From the NCBI GenBank assembly GCA_025594325.1, contig JANHCV010000014.1, forward strand, positions 310,001 through 374,000: a stretch of DNA of 64,000 bases. The letters run 5' to 3'. The notes beneath the pieces are model-generated. The model was not told where the DNA came from. It saw only the letters and a list, made by a program, of their open reading frames with translations, and made no database searches. Positions within the stretch are counted from its first letter, which is position 1; each line of letters opens with the position of its first letter. Of the stretch, positions 1 to 11,400 are shown piece by piece. The position numbers and the translations under genes were made by a program. Source of the DNA: Blastocladiella emersonii ATCC 22665. Lineage: Eukaryota > Blastocladiomycota > Blastocladiomycetes > Blastocladiales > Blastocladiaceae.

Positions 1-490
1 GGTGCACGTGTGGATGGCCATGGTGCGTCTGCGCGGCGAGGGTCCCGCGGGCAAGGACGCGATCCAGGGGCTGGTGAGCCACCTGTTCCGCGACATGGAG
101 GACCGGCTGTGGGCCATGGGCATCCGCAAGAACGCGATCGTCGACCGCTCGCTCAAGGAGTTCCTGTCCATCTTCTACGGCGGCATCATGTCGTACGACG
201 AGGCCCTGGTGCACTCGGACGCCCTGCTGGCCTCGGCCCTGTGGCGCAACCTGTTCCAGTCGCAGGCCGACCCGCAGCACCTCGCCGAGTTTGTCGCCGT
301 CGTCCGCAAGGAGCTCGCGCATCTCGAGACGGTCGACGCCGAGACCGTGCTCGCTGGCCGGTTCCACTTCCTCAACGAGGCCACCGCCGCCCCCGCGTCG
401 TCGTCGGTCGCGTCGGGCACGATCGACGACTCGAAGCCGCTCTCGCCCGACGAGATGCGCGCCCTGCAGCAGCACCTCGGCGGCCTCTAA
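1..490 (+). CDS. Cbp3/UQCC1-like ubiquinol-cytochrome c chaperone, C-terminal part (5' cut by window edge)
   Basis: The reading frame is open from the first codon and ends at TAA 488-490. The window holds the last ~162 residues. Known role of the family: Cbp3/UQCC1 works with Cbp6 at the mitochondrial ribosome to receive and stabilise newly made cytochrome b for complex III. Seen here: the family pattern of VHVWMAMVRLR near the start, then a conserved block SLKEFLSIFYGGIMSYDEAL, then LASALWRNLFQ. The last ~35 residues are a low-complexity Ala/Ser tail. The start codon and any mitochondrial targeting peptide lie outside the window. No intron is visible in this part. Confidence 0.85.
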   Translation, partial: VHVWMAMVRLRGEGPAGKDAIQGLVSHLFRDMEDRLWAMGIRKNAIVDRSLKEFLSIFYGGIMSYDEALVHSDALLASALWRNLFQSQADPQHLAEFVAVVRKELAHLETVDAETVLAGRFHFLNEATAAPASSSVASGTIDDSKPLSPDEMRALQQHLGGL

Positions 491-773
491 GGTTTTGTGC
501 GATGTCGGCCGTCCGGCCCGAGCTCTCTCCTTCAGTCCCGAGTATTTTCTAGATATATTTCTCATGTCCCTGTTTGACCTACCTGCCGAGTGAGCGAGCC
601 GAGCCATCCCGCCCCACACACGCTCAGGGGGCCGCGGCTCGGACTTGGCCGTCGCGCGGATTCACCTCGTCCGACCCCCTCCCTCTCCAACTCCCGCACC
701 ACCCCAACGCCAACCCATGAATCTTGCCCGCTAGTCGCTGCAACGTCATCGCCGTGCACGCACACGCTACACC

Positions 774-3700
774 ATGACGATCCCGGGCCCGCCGCCGCCA
801 GCACCACCACCTTTGTCGTCGTCCGCCCCACCACCCATGGGCACCCAGCTGCTGTCCCAGTCGCAACCCGATGTCTCGGCGAGCCAGCCCGCCAGCACCG
901 CCGCCGCGCCGCGCCCGCTCGCGCAGCCCGCCAAGTACGTGCCCGACAGCCGGCACACGGCGCTGTACGGCATGTTCGGCGCGCGCGGGTGGATCGAGAA
1001 GCGCCAGCGGCTGGTCATCACGCAGATGGTGCTGCGCGACTTCAAGTCGTACGCGGGCGTGCAGACCATTGGGCCGTTCCACAAGGTGCGTCGCGTCCCC
1101 GCTTCCCGCGCACCCACGCCCGCTCACACTCCCCACCCAACGTAGTCCTTCACCGCGATCGTTGGCCCGAACGGTTCGGGGAAATCGAATGTCATCGACG
1201 CGCTGCTGTTCGTGTTCGGGTACCGCGCGTCCAAGATGCGCCAGTCCAAGATCGGCCACCTGATCCACAAGTCCGAGGCGTTCCCGGACCTGCCGCAGTG
1301 TTCGGTCGAGATCCACTTCCAGGAGATTCTCGAGGAGGGCGGCGACACCACGCCCGTGCCCGGTACGCAGCTGGTCGTGTCGCGGTCGGCCACGCGCAAC
1401 CACCAGTCGCGCTACTTTCTCGACGGCACCCCGAGCACCTACGCCGAGATCACCTCGCTGCTCAAGGGCAAGGGCATCGACCTCGACCACAACCGGTTCC
1501 TGATCCTGCAGGGCGAGGTCGAGTCGATTGCGCAGATGAAGGCCAAGGCCGCCACCGAGCACGACGAAGGTCTGCTCGAGTACCTCGAGGACATTATCGG
1601 CACCTCGCAGTTCAAGGAGCCCATCGAGACGGCCACCCGCGAGCTCGAGGTCCTCCAGGAACGCCGCAACGAGAAACTCGCGCGCGTGCGGCTCATCGAG
1701 CACGAGCTCACGCGGCTCGAGGACGGCAAGGCCGCCGCCGAGGCGTACCTGGGCAAGGAGAACCGCCTGCGCCAGTACCAGGGCAAGCTGTACCGCCACC
1801 ACCGCAAGCGCCACGCCAATTCGTTGGACGTCGCCCGCCAGGCCGTCGCCGAAGCGCGCCGCCGCATTGAGAAGCTCGACGCCGAGCACAACGCACCCGA
1901 GCAGCAGACCCGCAAGGCCGGCCTCGAGCGCGCGGTCCAGGCCGCGACCCAAGCCCTCGCTGCGGCCCGCAAACGCGTCGACCCGCTCGCCGCCGAGCTC
2001 GCGCGGCTCAACAACGAGGACGTCAAGCAGCGCGAGCTCAAGAAATCCGCCGTGACCAAGCTCAAGAAGCTCGCCAAGACCCACGACAAGGCGCGGCGCG
2101 ACGAGGCGACGCACGCCGCGGCCATGGCCGACCTCGACGACGACGCGGCGCGCCTCGAGACCGAGCTCGCCGACCTCGCCGCGCAGCTCGAATCTGCGCA
2201 AACCAAGCTCGACGAGATGCAGATCGACGTGCGGTTCCTCACCAAGGACCTGCAGGCCGAGCTCGACGCGCTCCACGCCGAGCTCCGCCCCTGGACCACC
2301 CAGGTCCGCCAGAAGGAGCAGGCCGTCGCCGCGCTCCACGCCGAGCGCGCACGCGTCACCGACACGATCGCCCGCGCGACCGCCGCGCATGCCCGGATCG
2401 AGAAGCAGGTCGGCGTGCTCGACGCGCAGCAGGCCGAGCTCACGGAGCGCGCGGGGACCGCCGCTGCCGAGCACGAGCGGGCCGCCGCGGCGCTCGCCGA
2501 GCTGCGTAACCGCGGGACCGCGCTCGCCGCCGACCTCCAGACCGCGCGCGGCGACGCGCACGAGGCGACGGTCAAGGCCGAGGACGCGCGGCGCCAGCTG
2601 GCCTCGACGCGCGACCGCGGGACCGTCCTGGCCGCGCTCCGCGAGCAGCGCGCCGCGCGGTGGCCCGGGCTGCGCGACCGGCTCGGCAACCTGGGCACGG
2701 TGCCCGGGAAATTTGACGTGGCCGTCTCGACGGCGGTCGGGAATCTTGACCACATTGTCGTCGATACCGTCGCGACGGCGCAGAAGTGTCTCGATTTTTT
2801 GCGTACCGAGCGGCTCGGGCGCGCGAACCTCATCTGCCTCGACAAGCTGCCGCGGTACGACATCCAGCCGCTGCAGACGCCCGAGGGCGTGCCGCGGCTG
2901 TTCGACCTCGTCGTGGTGCGCGGCAACGACGAGGCGCTGCGCCAGGCCTTCTACCACGCGATGCGCGACACGCTCGTCGCGGCGGACCTCGACCAGGCCA
3001 ACCGCATCGCCTTCAACGGGAAACGCCGGTGGCGCGTCGTCACGCTCGACGGCCAGCTCATCGATACGTCGGGGACCATGTCCGGCGGCGGGAACCACGT
3101 CAGCCGCGGCCGCATGAAACTGAGCGGCGCGAGCGCGGGGGACGCGATGGCCGTCGACGAGCCCGAGGTCACCCAGGACATGGTCCGCGAGCTCGACGCG
3201 CTGCGCACCGCCGCGCAGGCGCGCGCCGCGGAGCTCAAGCGCCAGCTCGACGCCGTCGAGGCCGAGGCGGACGCGCTCGCGCGGACCGCCGCGCAGGCCG
3301 AGACGGACGCCGCCAAGGCCCGCGTCGCGCTCGCTGACGTCAACAAGCAGCTCGACGCCGCGCGCACCGAGCTCGCGGCGCTGGTTCCGTCAGAGGGGAA
3401 GAAGAAGAGCAAGCGCTCCAAGGAGACGGCGGCGGCGAACCCGATCGACGCGGCGCACGCGCGCGCAGCGGCCATCGAAACGGAGCTGGCGGCGCTCGAG
3501 ACGGACCTCGCTGCCGTGCGCGAGCACGCGTCGGTCGTCGAGGCCAAGGTCGCCGCGCAGCAGGCCAAGATCGACGAGGCGGGCGGCGTCGAGTACAAGG
3601 TGCTCAAGTCGCGCGTCGCGGACCTGACGAAGCGCGCCGAGATGGCGACGCGCGCCGCCGCCAAGGCCCGCGTCCAGCGCAACCAGGCTGAGAAGCAGCT

Positions 3701-5234
3701 GGCCGCCGCGCGCGCGATCCTCGCCACCGCGCATACCGAGCAGGCGGCGCTCGAGGCGACCGTCGCGCAGATCTCGGGCGTCATGGACGCGCTCACGGTG
3801 CAGGCGCTCGATGTCTCGACGGCGCTCGAGACCGTGCAGGCCGAGACCGAGGACGCCGAGGATAAGCTCAAGGAGGTGAGCGCCGACCTGCGCGAGTTCG
3901 AGGACGCGAATGCGCGGTACCTCCGCGAGCGCGCCGAGGCGGTCGCGGTCGTCGACGATTTCACGGCCAAGGCGAACGCCGCCGAGGGCCAGGTCGCCGC
4001 GTGGGCCGCGAAACTGCGCGAGCTCAAGGAGGCCGCCGCCGCGACGCGACGCACGCTCACGCTCCCGCGGAACGTGACCGCGACGCTCCTCGCGGCGGCG
4101 GCCGCGCGCGCCAAGGCCAAGGCGCAGGCGGACGCCGCCGCGGCGGGCAAGGGCGAGTCGGTCGCGGTGGTCGACGACAGCGAGGCCGAGGAGGGTGCCG
4201 CGGGCGCGGCGGCGGCAGCGGTCACGTCTGTCCTCGGGACGCCGCCCAACGGCGGCAACGGCGCGGGCGACGACCCGAACGCGATCCCCGTCGTCGTCGC
4301 GGCGGACGTGTTTGACGGTGACGGCGACGACGACGCGGACGACAACAACGACGGTCCGATCGACGTGCCGTCGCTCGAGCGCGAGATCAAGCAGCTCGCG
4401 TCCGAGCTCGCCGGGACGCAGGCGAATCTCGGCGCCCTCGTCGAGTACCGGATGCGCGAGCTCGAGCTCGGGACGCGCGCGCACGATCTGGCGGCGACCG
4501 AGGAGGCGCGCGACGCGCAGAAGCGCGCGACGGATGCGCTCAAGCGCACGCGGTTCTCGACGTTCATGGCCGGGTTCGCCGAGATTACGTCGCGGCTCAA
4601 GGACATGTACGCGCTGATCACGGCGGGCGGGAACGCCGAGCTCGAGCTCGTTGACTCCATGGACCCGTTCGCCGAGGGCATCGTGTTCTCGGTCATGCCG
4701 CCCCGAAAGTCGTGGAAGCAGATCGCGAACCTGTCGGGCGGCGAGCGCACGCTGGCCTCGCTCGCGCTCGTCTTCGCCCTGCACGCGTACCGCCCGACGC
4801 CCCTGTACGTGCTGGACGAGATTGACGCCGCGCTCGACTTCCGCAACGTCTCGATCATCGCCAACTACGTCCGCGAGCAGTCGACGGGACCGCACGCCGC
4901 CCAGTTCATCATCATCTCGCTCCGACACAACATGTTCGAGCTCGCCGACCGACTCGTCGGGATCTACAAGACCAACAACTGCACCAAGGCCATCACCATC
5001 AACCCGTCCGAGGTCGCTGAGCGGCTCGGGATCCAGCCCGAGGCCAATGCGCCGGGCGCGTCGGGGGTCGGGATCCCGCAGCCGTCGCAGCAGCAGCCGC
5101 GGCCCGTCGTCGCGTCGCAGGGGCAGCAACCGCGGCCGCCAGCTCGGCCCCAGCCGCAGCCGCAGGCGTCGCAGCAGCCGTCGCAGCAGCACCAGGTCGA
5201 CGCGGATGGCGACACACAGATGGCCGAGGCCTGA
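774..5234 (+). CDS. SMC4: SMC4, condensin ATPase subunit
   Basis: Core condensin subunit that pairs with SMC2 to compact mitotic chromosomes. There are two exons: 774-1085 and 1146-5234, with a 60 nt phase-0 intron (GTGCGT...GTAG). The product is 1465-1466 residues, close to yeast Smc4. The spliced product has Walker A GPNGSGKS at about residues 111-118. Long coiled coils flank a hinge at about residues 605-735. The signature LSGGERTL lies near residue 1300 and Walker B VLDEIDAAL near residue 1328. The intron sits just before Walker A, so only the spliced form restores the ATP site. ATG 774 is chosen because it follows a stop-rich leader and opens a Pro/Ser-rich N-terminal extension like that of other Smc4 proteins. 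The last ~70 residues are Gln/Pro-rich. The gene converges on IFT54 with 91 nt between stops. Confidence 0.97.
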
Positions 5235-5325
5235 TCCCGCTCCACTCGCTCACTCCCACCACACTTTTTGCTCGCATCGCATCGATTTCAATCAATACAC
5301 CCAGTCTCCCTCTCCTTCCACCACC

Positions 5326-7407
5326 TCACACGGCCGGCTGCACCATACCCGTGACATACCGCTCGATCGTCTCCTCGTTCATCAACACGCGGGCCTTGGC
5401 CTGCGCGATGCGTTCGAGCTCGAGCGTGATCGCCGCGTCCAGCTTCGCCATCTCGTCGAGCAACGGGCGCACCTGGCTCTCCGTCGCCTCGCGCTCCTTG
5501 GCCAGCACGCCGCGCGACTTTGCCGCGTCGGCGCGCCAGAACGCGAGCTCTTTCCCCATCGCGTCCATGTCCTCGTGGATGTAGTCGAGCGTGCGGCCCA
5601 GCGGGTGCGCTGCGCGCGTCACGGCCTGGATGCGTGACTGGAGGGCTTCGGCGTCGCGCGCGGCCGCGGCGGTGACCGTGGTCGCGGTGCCGGGGCGCGG
5701 GCCGCCGAGGGAGGACGAGGGGCGGTCGGCGGAGGCGCGCTTGCTCTCCAGCAGCTTGCGCACGAGCCCACCGTGCGGCTGCGCTGGGTCGAGCGCCGCG
5801 GCGGCCGCGGACGCGGTGAAATTGGCGGTGGAGTCGAGCGCGGCCGCGGACTCGTCTTCTTGCACGACGAACATCTCGTCGTCGTCGCCGGTGGCCGCCG
5901 CGAGTCCACCACCTCCCACGACTGCGGCGGGCGCAGCGGGCGCGTCCTCGCTGATCACATTCACCCCACCACCTACACCCGCCGCACCAGCAACCGTAGC
6001 GGCCGGCCCCGTTACCGTCGCATCGTCCCCGATCCCGCCCTCACCCAGCGGCCGCGCGCGCGGCGGCGCCTTCCGCGCAGTCGTCGGCCGCTCGCGCCGC
6101 TGCACGGGGACCGGGCGCGTCAGCGCGGTGTCGGACCCGAGGTGGTCGGCCGACTCGTGCGCGTCGTCGACGGGGGGCGACGTGTCTTCGGGCGCGGCGG
6201 AGACGGGGGTCGCGGGTTCGGGGGCGGGGGTAGGGGCGGGAGGGGCGGCGGGGGCGGCCATCATGACGGGCGGCTCGGTCGCGGCCGCGGCAGGTTCGGG
6301 TTGCGAGGGGAGCAGGGCAGGGTCGGCGGCAGCAGGTGCAGGAGGGGTCGGCGGGGCGGGCGCGGGGGCCGACATGACGAGCGTGGTCTCAGCGGGCGCT
6401 GGCGCGGCGACGGGGGCCAGCGCTGCAGGTGCGGGGTCGGCGTGCTTCGACTTGCTCGAGCTCGACGACAGCTTCTCCTTGGACCCGGACAGCTTCTCCT
6501 TGGACGCGGCGAGCTTCTCGCGGCTGCCCGATGTCGACGACTTGGCGGGGGCGGCGGAAGGCTTGCGCGGCGAGGTCGACGAGGAGGAAGCGAGTTTGGT
6601 CGACGAGCCCGTCTTCTCCTTGTCCTTGTCCTTTTTCGGCAGCGCGCTGGCGGTGGTGCGCGATGACGAGGACGAGGACTTTTTGTCCTTGCTGGCGGCG
6701 GGGTCCTTGGACGAGGAGGAGGATTTCGAGGTGCTGGTCGGCGGCGACTTGGACGGGCTCTTCGAGGACGACACGGCGGCGGCGGGCTTGGCAGGCGCTG
6801 CTGGTTCGGGCGCTGCTGGCGCTGGCGTAGGCGCAGCGGCCGGCGCGGGTGCGGGAGCAGGCTCAGGTCCAGCAGCGGCAGGTGCGGGTGCCGCTGCCCG
6901 CGGTGGTGGCGAGCCGCCGAGGCTGACGACCATGGCGTCCGAGTCGATCTAGACGCGGCATCGCGCGGGTGAGTCGAGCGAGCGACCCGCCGTGTAGCCG
7001 CGAGAGAGCGTACCGCAGCACATGTCGCGAGGGCCTGCAGCCACGCGTTGGTGGCCTCGGGCTCGAGCCCCGCGACGATCTTGGCGGGTTTCGCGGCGAC
7101 GGGCTGGCCCGTGGCGAGCTCTACACACTCGTAAACCGGTCAGCCGTCCACCCCACGCGCGAGAGCATCGCAGCGTACCGGTCAGCTTGATGATCTTGGC
7201 GAGCCATGCGATCTTGGCGTCCTTTTCCTTGACGGCGGCCGAGTCGGTCTCTTCGCCCGCGAAGAGGCCCGCGCCGAAGCCCGTCTTGGCGACAAACTCG
7301 GACACGAGGTCGTGCAGGAAGCGGAACGGCGGCTTGGCCAGCAGCTTGTCGCTGAGCGGCGTGCGCGCGACGAACGGTTTGAGCGCGGCGATGGTCTTGT
7401 CGGTCAT
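5326..7407 (-). CDS. IFT54: IFT54 / TRAF3IP1-like intraflagellar transport protein
   Basis: IFT-B complex subunit that binds tubulin and kinesin during flagellum assembly. There are three exons on the minus strand: 7407-7179, 7120-7014 and 6948-5326. The introns are 58 and 65 nt (GTACGC...GTAG and GTACGC...CTAG), and splicing gives 652 residues. The N-terminal ~112 residues match the CH-like tubulin-binding domain, with the motifs LLAKPPFRFLHDLV, VKEKDAKIAWLAKII, and AKPAKIVAGLEPEATN from exon 2. A long Pro/Ala/Ser/Lys linker follows. The C-terminal ~100 residues are the family coiled coil (DYIHEDMDAMGKELAFWR, then LDEMAKLDAAITLE). The linker is compositionally biased, but both ends are diagnostic. 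The gene is divergent from H2B. Its presence implies a flagellated life stage. Confidence 0.92.
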
Positions 7408-7756
7408 CTTTTGCGGGAGTGATACATTGCAGGCAGATAGGCGAGAGGAGAGAAACGCGTCGCGAAACGCGTCGCGAAAGCCGCGCGCGTGGCGCCACGT
7501 GGGGGCGCGGAGTCAGGTGAAGTCACGCGAGCAGTGCGAAACCTGGGTTTTCGCCCCGCGGCCAAGCCGAGCGGCCACACCCGCACTCGCTCAACGCTCT
7601 CCCACACGCTCGCCCCCGAGACCGCCGCACTATAAAGGCAGCGCCCCCCGCCCCATGGAGCCCGCAACGCACCCTCTCTCCCCGACCAAGTGCATCTATC
7701 ATCTCGGACCCGTGCCGTGATTACCACCCGCTCCCAAACACCGAGAACTCGCCGCC
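7408..7756. promoter_or_regulatory. Divergent IFT54/H2B promoter region
   Basis: 349 nt separate the two ATGs. Seen: a TATAAA at 7631-7636, about 120 nt before the H2B ATG; two ACGCGT boxes at 7455-7460 and 7467-7472; two CGCGAAA boxes at 7461-7467 and 7473-7479; and CACGTG at 7496-7501. ACGCGT and CGCGAAA resemble yeast MCB/SCB sites for G1/S transcription, which would suit a histone gene. That link is inference, because ACGCGT-like words are common elsewhere in this GC-rich window. Confidence 0.5.
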
Positions 7757-8449
7757 ATGCCCCCCAAGGACGCTACCGCCACCAAGAAGCCCGCCGGCAA
7801 GGGTACGTCGTCCTGCACGGTCTGACCCGCCCCGCCCCGCCTTGGTCCGGGTCCGAACGCGCCAGTCTGACCGAGTTGGACCGAAATCGAGTCACTTTGG
7901 ACTTCGATGGCGGCCGCCGACTCGGCCGCAACGGGCTGGCTCGGACTTGGGTCACGGCGGGGTCCATCGGGCCCGTTTGCGTCCAAGGCCGGCCTTTTTC
8001 GGACTCGCACGTCCCAAACTGGCCGGTCCTTGAGCGTAGTCGGACCCGACGCACTCATCCGACTCGTTCCGCTGACTCACGTCCTTGTCCCGCACCCCTC
8101 CGTAGCCCCCGTCAAGGCCGCCGCGACCGGCGAGAAGAAGACCGGCAAGCGCAAGGCCGCCCGCAAGGAGACGTTCAACACGTACATCTACAAGGTGCTC
8201 AAGCAGGTGCACCCCGAGACGGGCATCTCCAACAAGGCCATGTCCATCATGAACTCGTTTGTCCAGGACATCTTCGAGCGCATCGCCGAGGAGGCGTCCA
8301 AGCTGTCGGCCTACAACAAGAAGTCGACCATCTCGTCGCGAGAGATCCAGACGGCCGTCCGCCTCCTCCTCCCCGGCGAGCTCGCCAAGCACGCCGTGTC
8401 CGAGGGCACCAAGGCCGTGACCAAGTACACGTCGACGACCAAGCAGTAA
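7757..8449 (+). CDS. Histone H2B
   Basis: Core nucleosome histone. There are two exons, 7757-7802 and 8106-8449, joined by phase-1 splicing to give 129 residues. The N-terminal tail is Lys/Ala/Pro-rich ([20 protein letters not shown]). The histone fold follows: [60 protein letters not shown], and a C-terminal helix with [14 protein letters not shown] that holds the usual ubiquitinated lysine. The 303 nt intron is the longest in the window; its borders are GTACGT and GTAG. An open frame from 7907 runs into exon 2, but the encoded upstream part is not histone-like. No H2A gene is present beside it. Confidence 0.96.
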
Positions 8450-11400
8450 GCTTGGCGTTCTTCCCCTCCCGCTCCTCGCGAGTCGTCCCGCCTCGCACCC
8501 TGTACATTTGGTCCTCTCGCCTCCCTCCCTCCCTCCCTCCTATGGTTGTCCTCGATGCAGTCGGTTTCTCGCCCGTGGGGTGTACCCTGTCTCTCAGTTG
8601 TCGCCCGCCCGTGTGAGTCGCTCGTCTCGTCGATGATGGCCGTCCAGTCATAATTTATTTACACTGTTCAAACGAAACCCTGGTCTCCTTCTGAAACGAG
8701 TCGTGAGTTCTCCTACGGGTGTCGTCGGTGATGAGCGTGTGATCGTCAGCCTCGAGCGATGGTCCCTAGCAAGATCTCGTTCGTCATGAAGTTCGCGGCG
8801 CGGCCGGTGCAGTCGGTCAGGGAAGTGCCGTCGACGGTGAGCGCCGTGCTCCGGTTCCTGCCCCGCTTCGCATCGCCGTCACCGGCTCGCTGCGCTTCAT
8901 CCCGTTGCGGGCGAACCGCTTCCGCTGAGTCCTGCAAGATGGGCTTGGTGCGTGCCCAGCGCACCCGCGCGTGTGCGCACCAGCGACGACGTCGCGGAGC
9001 TGGCAGAGGCAGTCGTTCGGCGGGCAAGGGACGCGACAAGGGATGGGACCCGTCGCGGCGAGAGCATGCCGTGGCGGCGTCGCGCGGGCGGTTGAGCTGT
9101 CGAATGCTGCAACGAGAGCCGCGCCGACCAGCACGACATGCCAAAGTAGCAAGGTGTGGGCGAGCCAGCGAGGATCTCAAATCGAGCGCGGCGGACGGCC
9201 CCGCGTCGAACACGGTGGACGGCCGCGCCGCGTGAAGGTGAAAATGTGGCCGTGGTCGGCGCGACGACGGGCGAGGATGCCGCGCGACGACGGGCGAGGA
9301 TGCCGCACGCGCACTCATCGACCACGGGCTTGCGACGATGGAGCGGGCCGTGCGAGCATCCTCGCCTTGAAGTTCCGATGAGCGGCAGCGCACATGTATG
9401 CGACACGCCCTGCCGTTCCCGTGCGTGCGAGCGCGAAGCGGCGGCGGCGAGCACGAAGTGGGGATGGGGACGGTTCCACCGTGTGAGCGCGGCGATGTGC
9501 GTCCTGGCCCACGTCCATTGCGAGAGCGCCAGCGCGGGGTGGGACCGGGCGTACCGGTAAGGGTCTGGTGAGCGAGAGGTGATTGCAAGAGCGCGTGCGC
9601 CGCGCTGGTATGCGCAGTCGGCGAAAGTCGTGGAGGGAGAGGCTCGGAGACGCAGGGCGAACGTGAGGTCCGGGAGCTGTTGCCGCGCGGCCGGTCCGAA
9701 CCAAGTCGACGCGACGCTCGCAGGCGACGCGCGTACGCTCTCGGGCGACGGCTGCATCGACGGGTACCACGGCTGGCCGTGGCGAACGTGCGCGGCGGGA
9801 ACTAGCCTAAATGGACACAGTACGCGGGGGCGCACGCTGGGTGAGTATGCCGAACTCGCCAAAGCCGCAGGGCGAGGCGAGAGCGTTCGCGCGGCACCAC
9901 CGCCGCCACGGCGAACGAAGCGACGGGGAAGGTTGGCGTCAAGCGCGCACGCAACGCGCACGCTCCTAAGGGCGCAGCAGTTGCGTTCACGGTAGCACCC
10001 GGCCACCAGCGAGCTGAGCGCGCTCGCGACCGTCAAGGCAGGTCTCCGCGGGCCGCAAGTGCGTGTGGCATGCGACTCGGAGCAGCCAGCCCACTAAGTC
10101 GGCGACGACACCGACTTGCGTGGCCAAGCGAGAGATGAACGGGTACGAATTCGAAGTAGGCAGCGGGAAGCGTCGCTGAGTTGGAGATGTACGGCGCCGC
10201 ATCGGGCTCAAGGCGACCAACTGAGCGAGCCCGCCGTGCGATCCGGCGCTTGCGCGCACGTGGCCGTCGTCGTCCAGTCGGTTTATGGACCAGCAACTGC
10301 TCGCCATGACGCGCCCCGAGCGCGGTTACGCGGCGTGCCGAGGGTGGTGGTCGACGGTCAGCGCCCGCCGAACACGGCTTCGTGCCAGTCCCGCGCGCCA
10401 CGGGAACGGGAACGGTGCCGAGACAGATCCACGCAGAACGCACTCATCAGCACGATGGCCAGCCGGCCAGAAGCTAGCGCGCAGGCTCGCTGTGCCGCGT
10501 GCGAGTGCCGTCAGCGAAGACGGCGCGCGGGAGGACACGCGGGTGGGGGCTCCCCTGATGCACATGGTTCAGCAAGATTCAGAGCCAGCCTGACGCGTTG
10601 CATGGAGCGTTGCTGACAGATCCATGGTTGGGCGAGGCGGAAGGGCCGGGGCCAGGCTCGCATCGCATGTCGGGAGAGCCGGCCGCGCGCACGCCTGCGT
10701 GGGTCGACGCCGCTTCGAAGCTTCGGTTGCGGCGGCGAGCAAGGGACGCGTCGACGGATGCATCACGGCGAAGACATGTCGAGGCGGCGAAGCGCACGCT
10801 GTCGGGCTGCTGGCCGCTGCTGCAGCGGGGGCCGCACCGAGCAGCGTGAGCGCAAGAGGCCAAAGTAGCAAGGCGGGCAAGTCGGACGAGGATGTCGCGT
10901 GGTCCCGGTGTGCGGCCGCGTCGCGTCGAACGTGAAGCGGACCGGCGGCACGATCGGCGGGGACGGACGGGTTCTTGAGCGCCATGCGCGCGAGCTCAGC
11001 TACAGTCGGCTTGCAGCGAAGGATTGCGCCGCGAGGACCAAAGGCTGACTCGTCGCGCCTCAACGAGCGGAGACGCGCGGGGATGGAGCATGCGCGTGCG
11101 GCGCCGCTGCGTGAGAGCGCCGCGGATGACCGGCGGCCATCGGCCGAGCCAAGCCGATGGTCGCGGTCGAGGCGAGCGCGAGGTACACTCTGGTCCGCAG
11201 GCAAGGAAGGAGCGCCCGCGCGAGGAGCGGACGCGGAGGGAACCAGTCCAGCCCTCTGTCCGCGGTAGCGCGCTCTGCGTTCGCGTGTGTAGTCGGCGAA
11301 AGTAGCAACGGGAAGCGAGATATGCATGGCGAGCGGCCGCGACATGCACTGCCGCCGCGTGGTTGGTACGACCTAGGCCGGTCGACACGGCGCTCGCCGG

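Noticed and set aside
624-3098. 824-codon open frame antisense to SMC4
   Set aside because: Long antisense frames are expected opposite high-GC coding DNA. It has no family motif and lies wholly over a confirmed SMC gene and its leader.
3390-5192. 600-codon antisense frame over the SMC4 C-terminal half
   Set aside because: Arg/Leu/Asp-rich mirror of the coiled-coil codons, with no recognisable domain.
7122-7498. Alternative frames over the first exons of IFT54
   Set aside because: Arg/Gln-rich shadows; the spliced IFT54 frame gives continuous family similarity across both introns.
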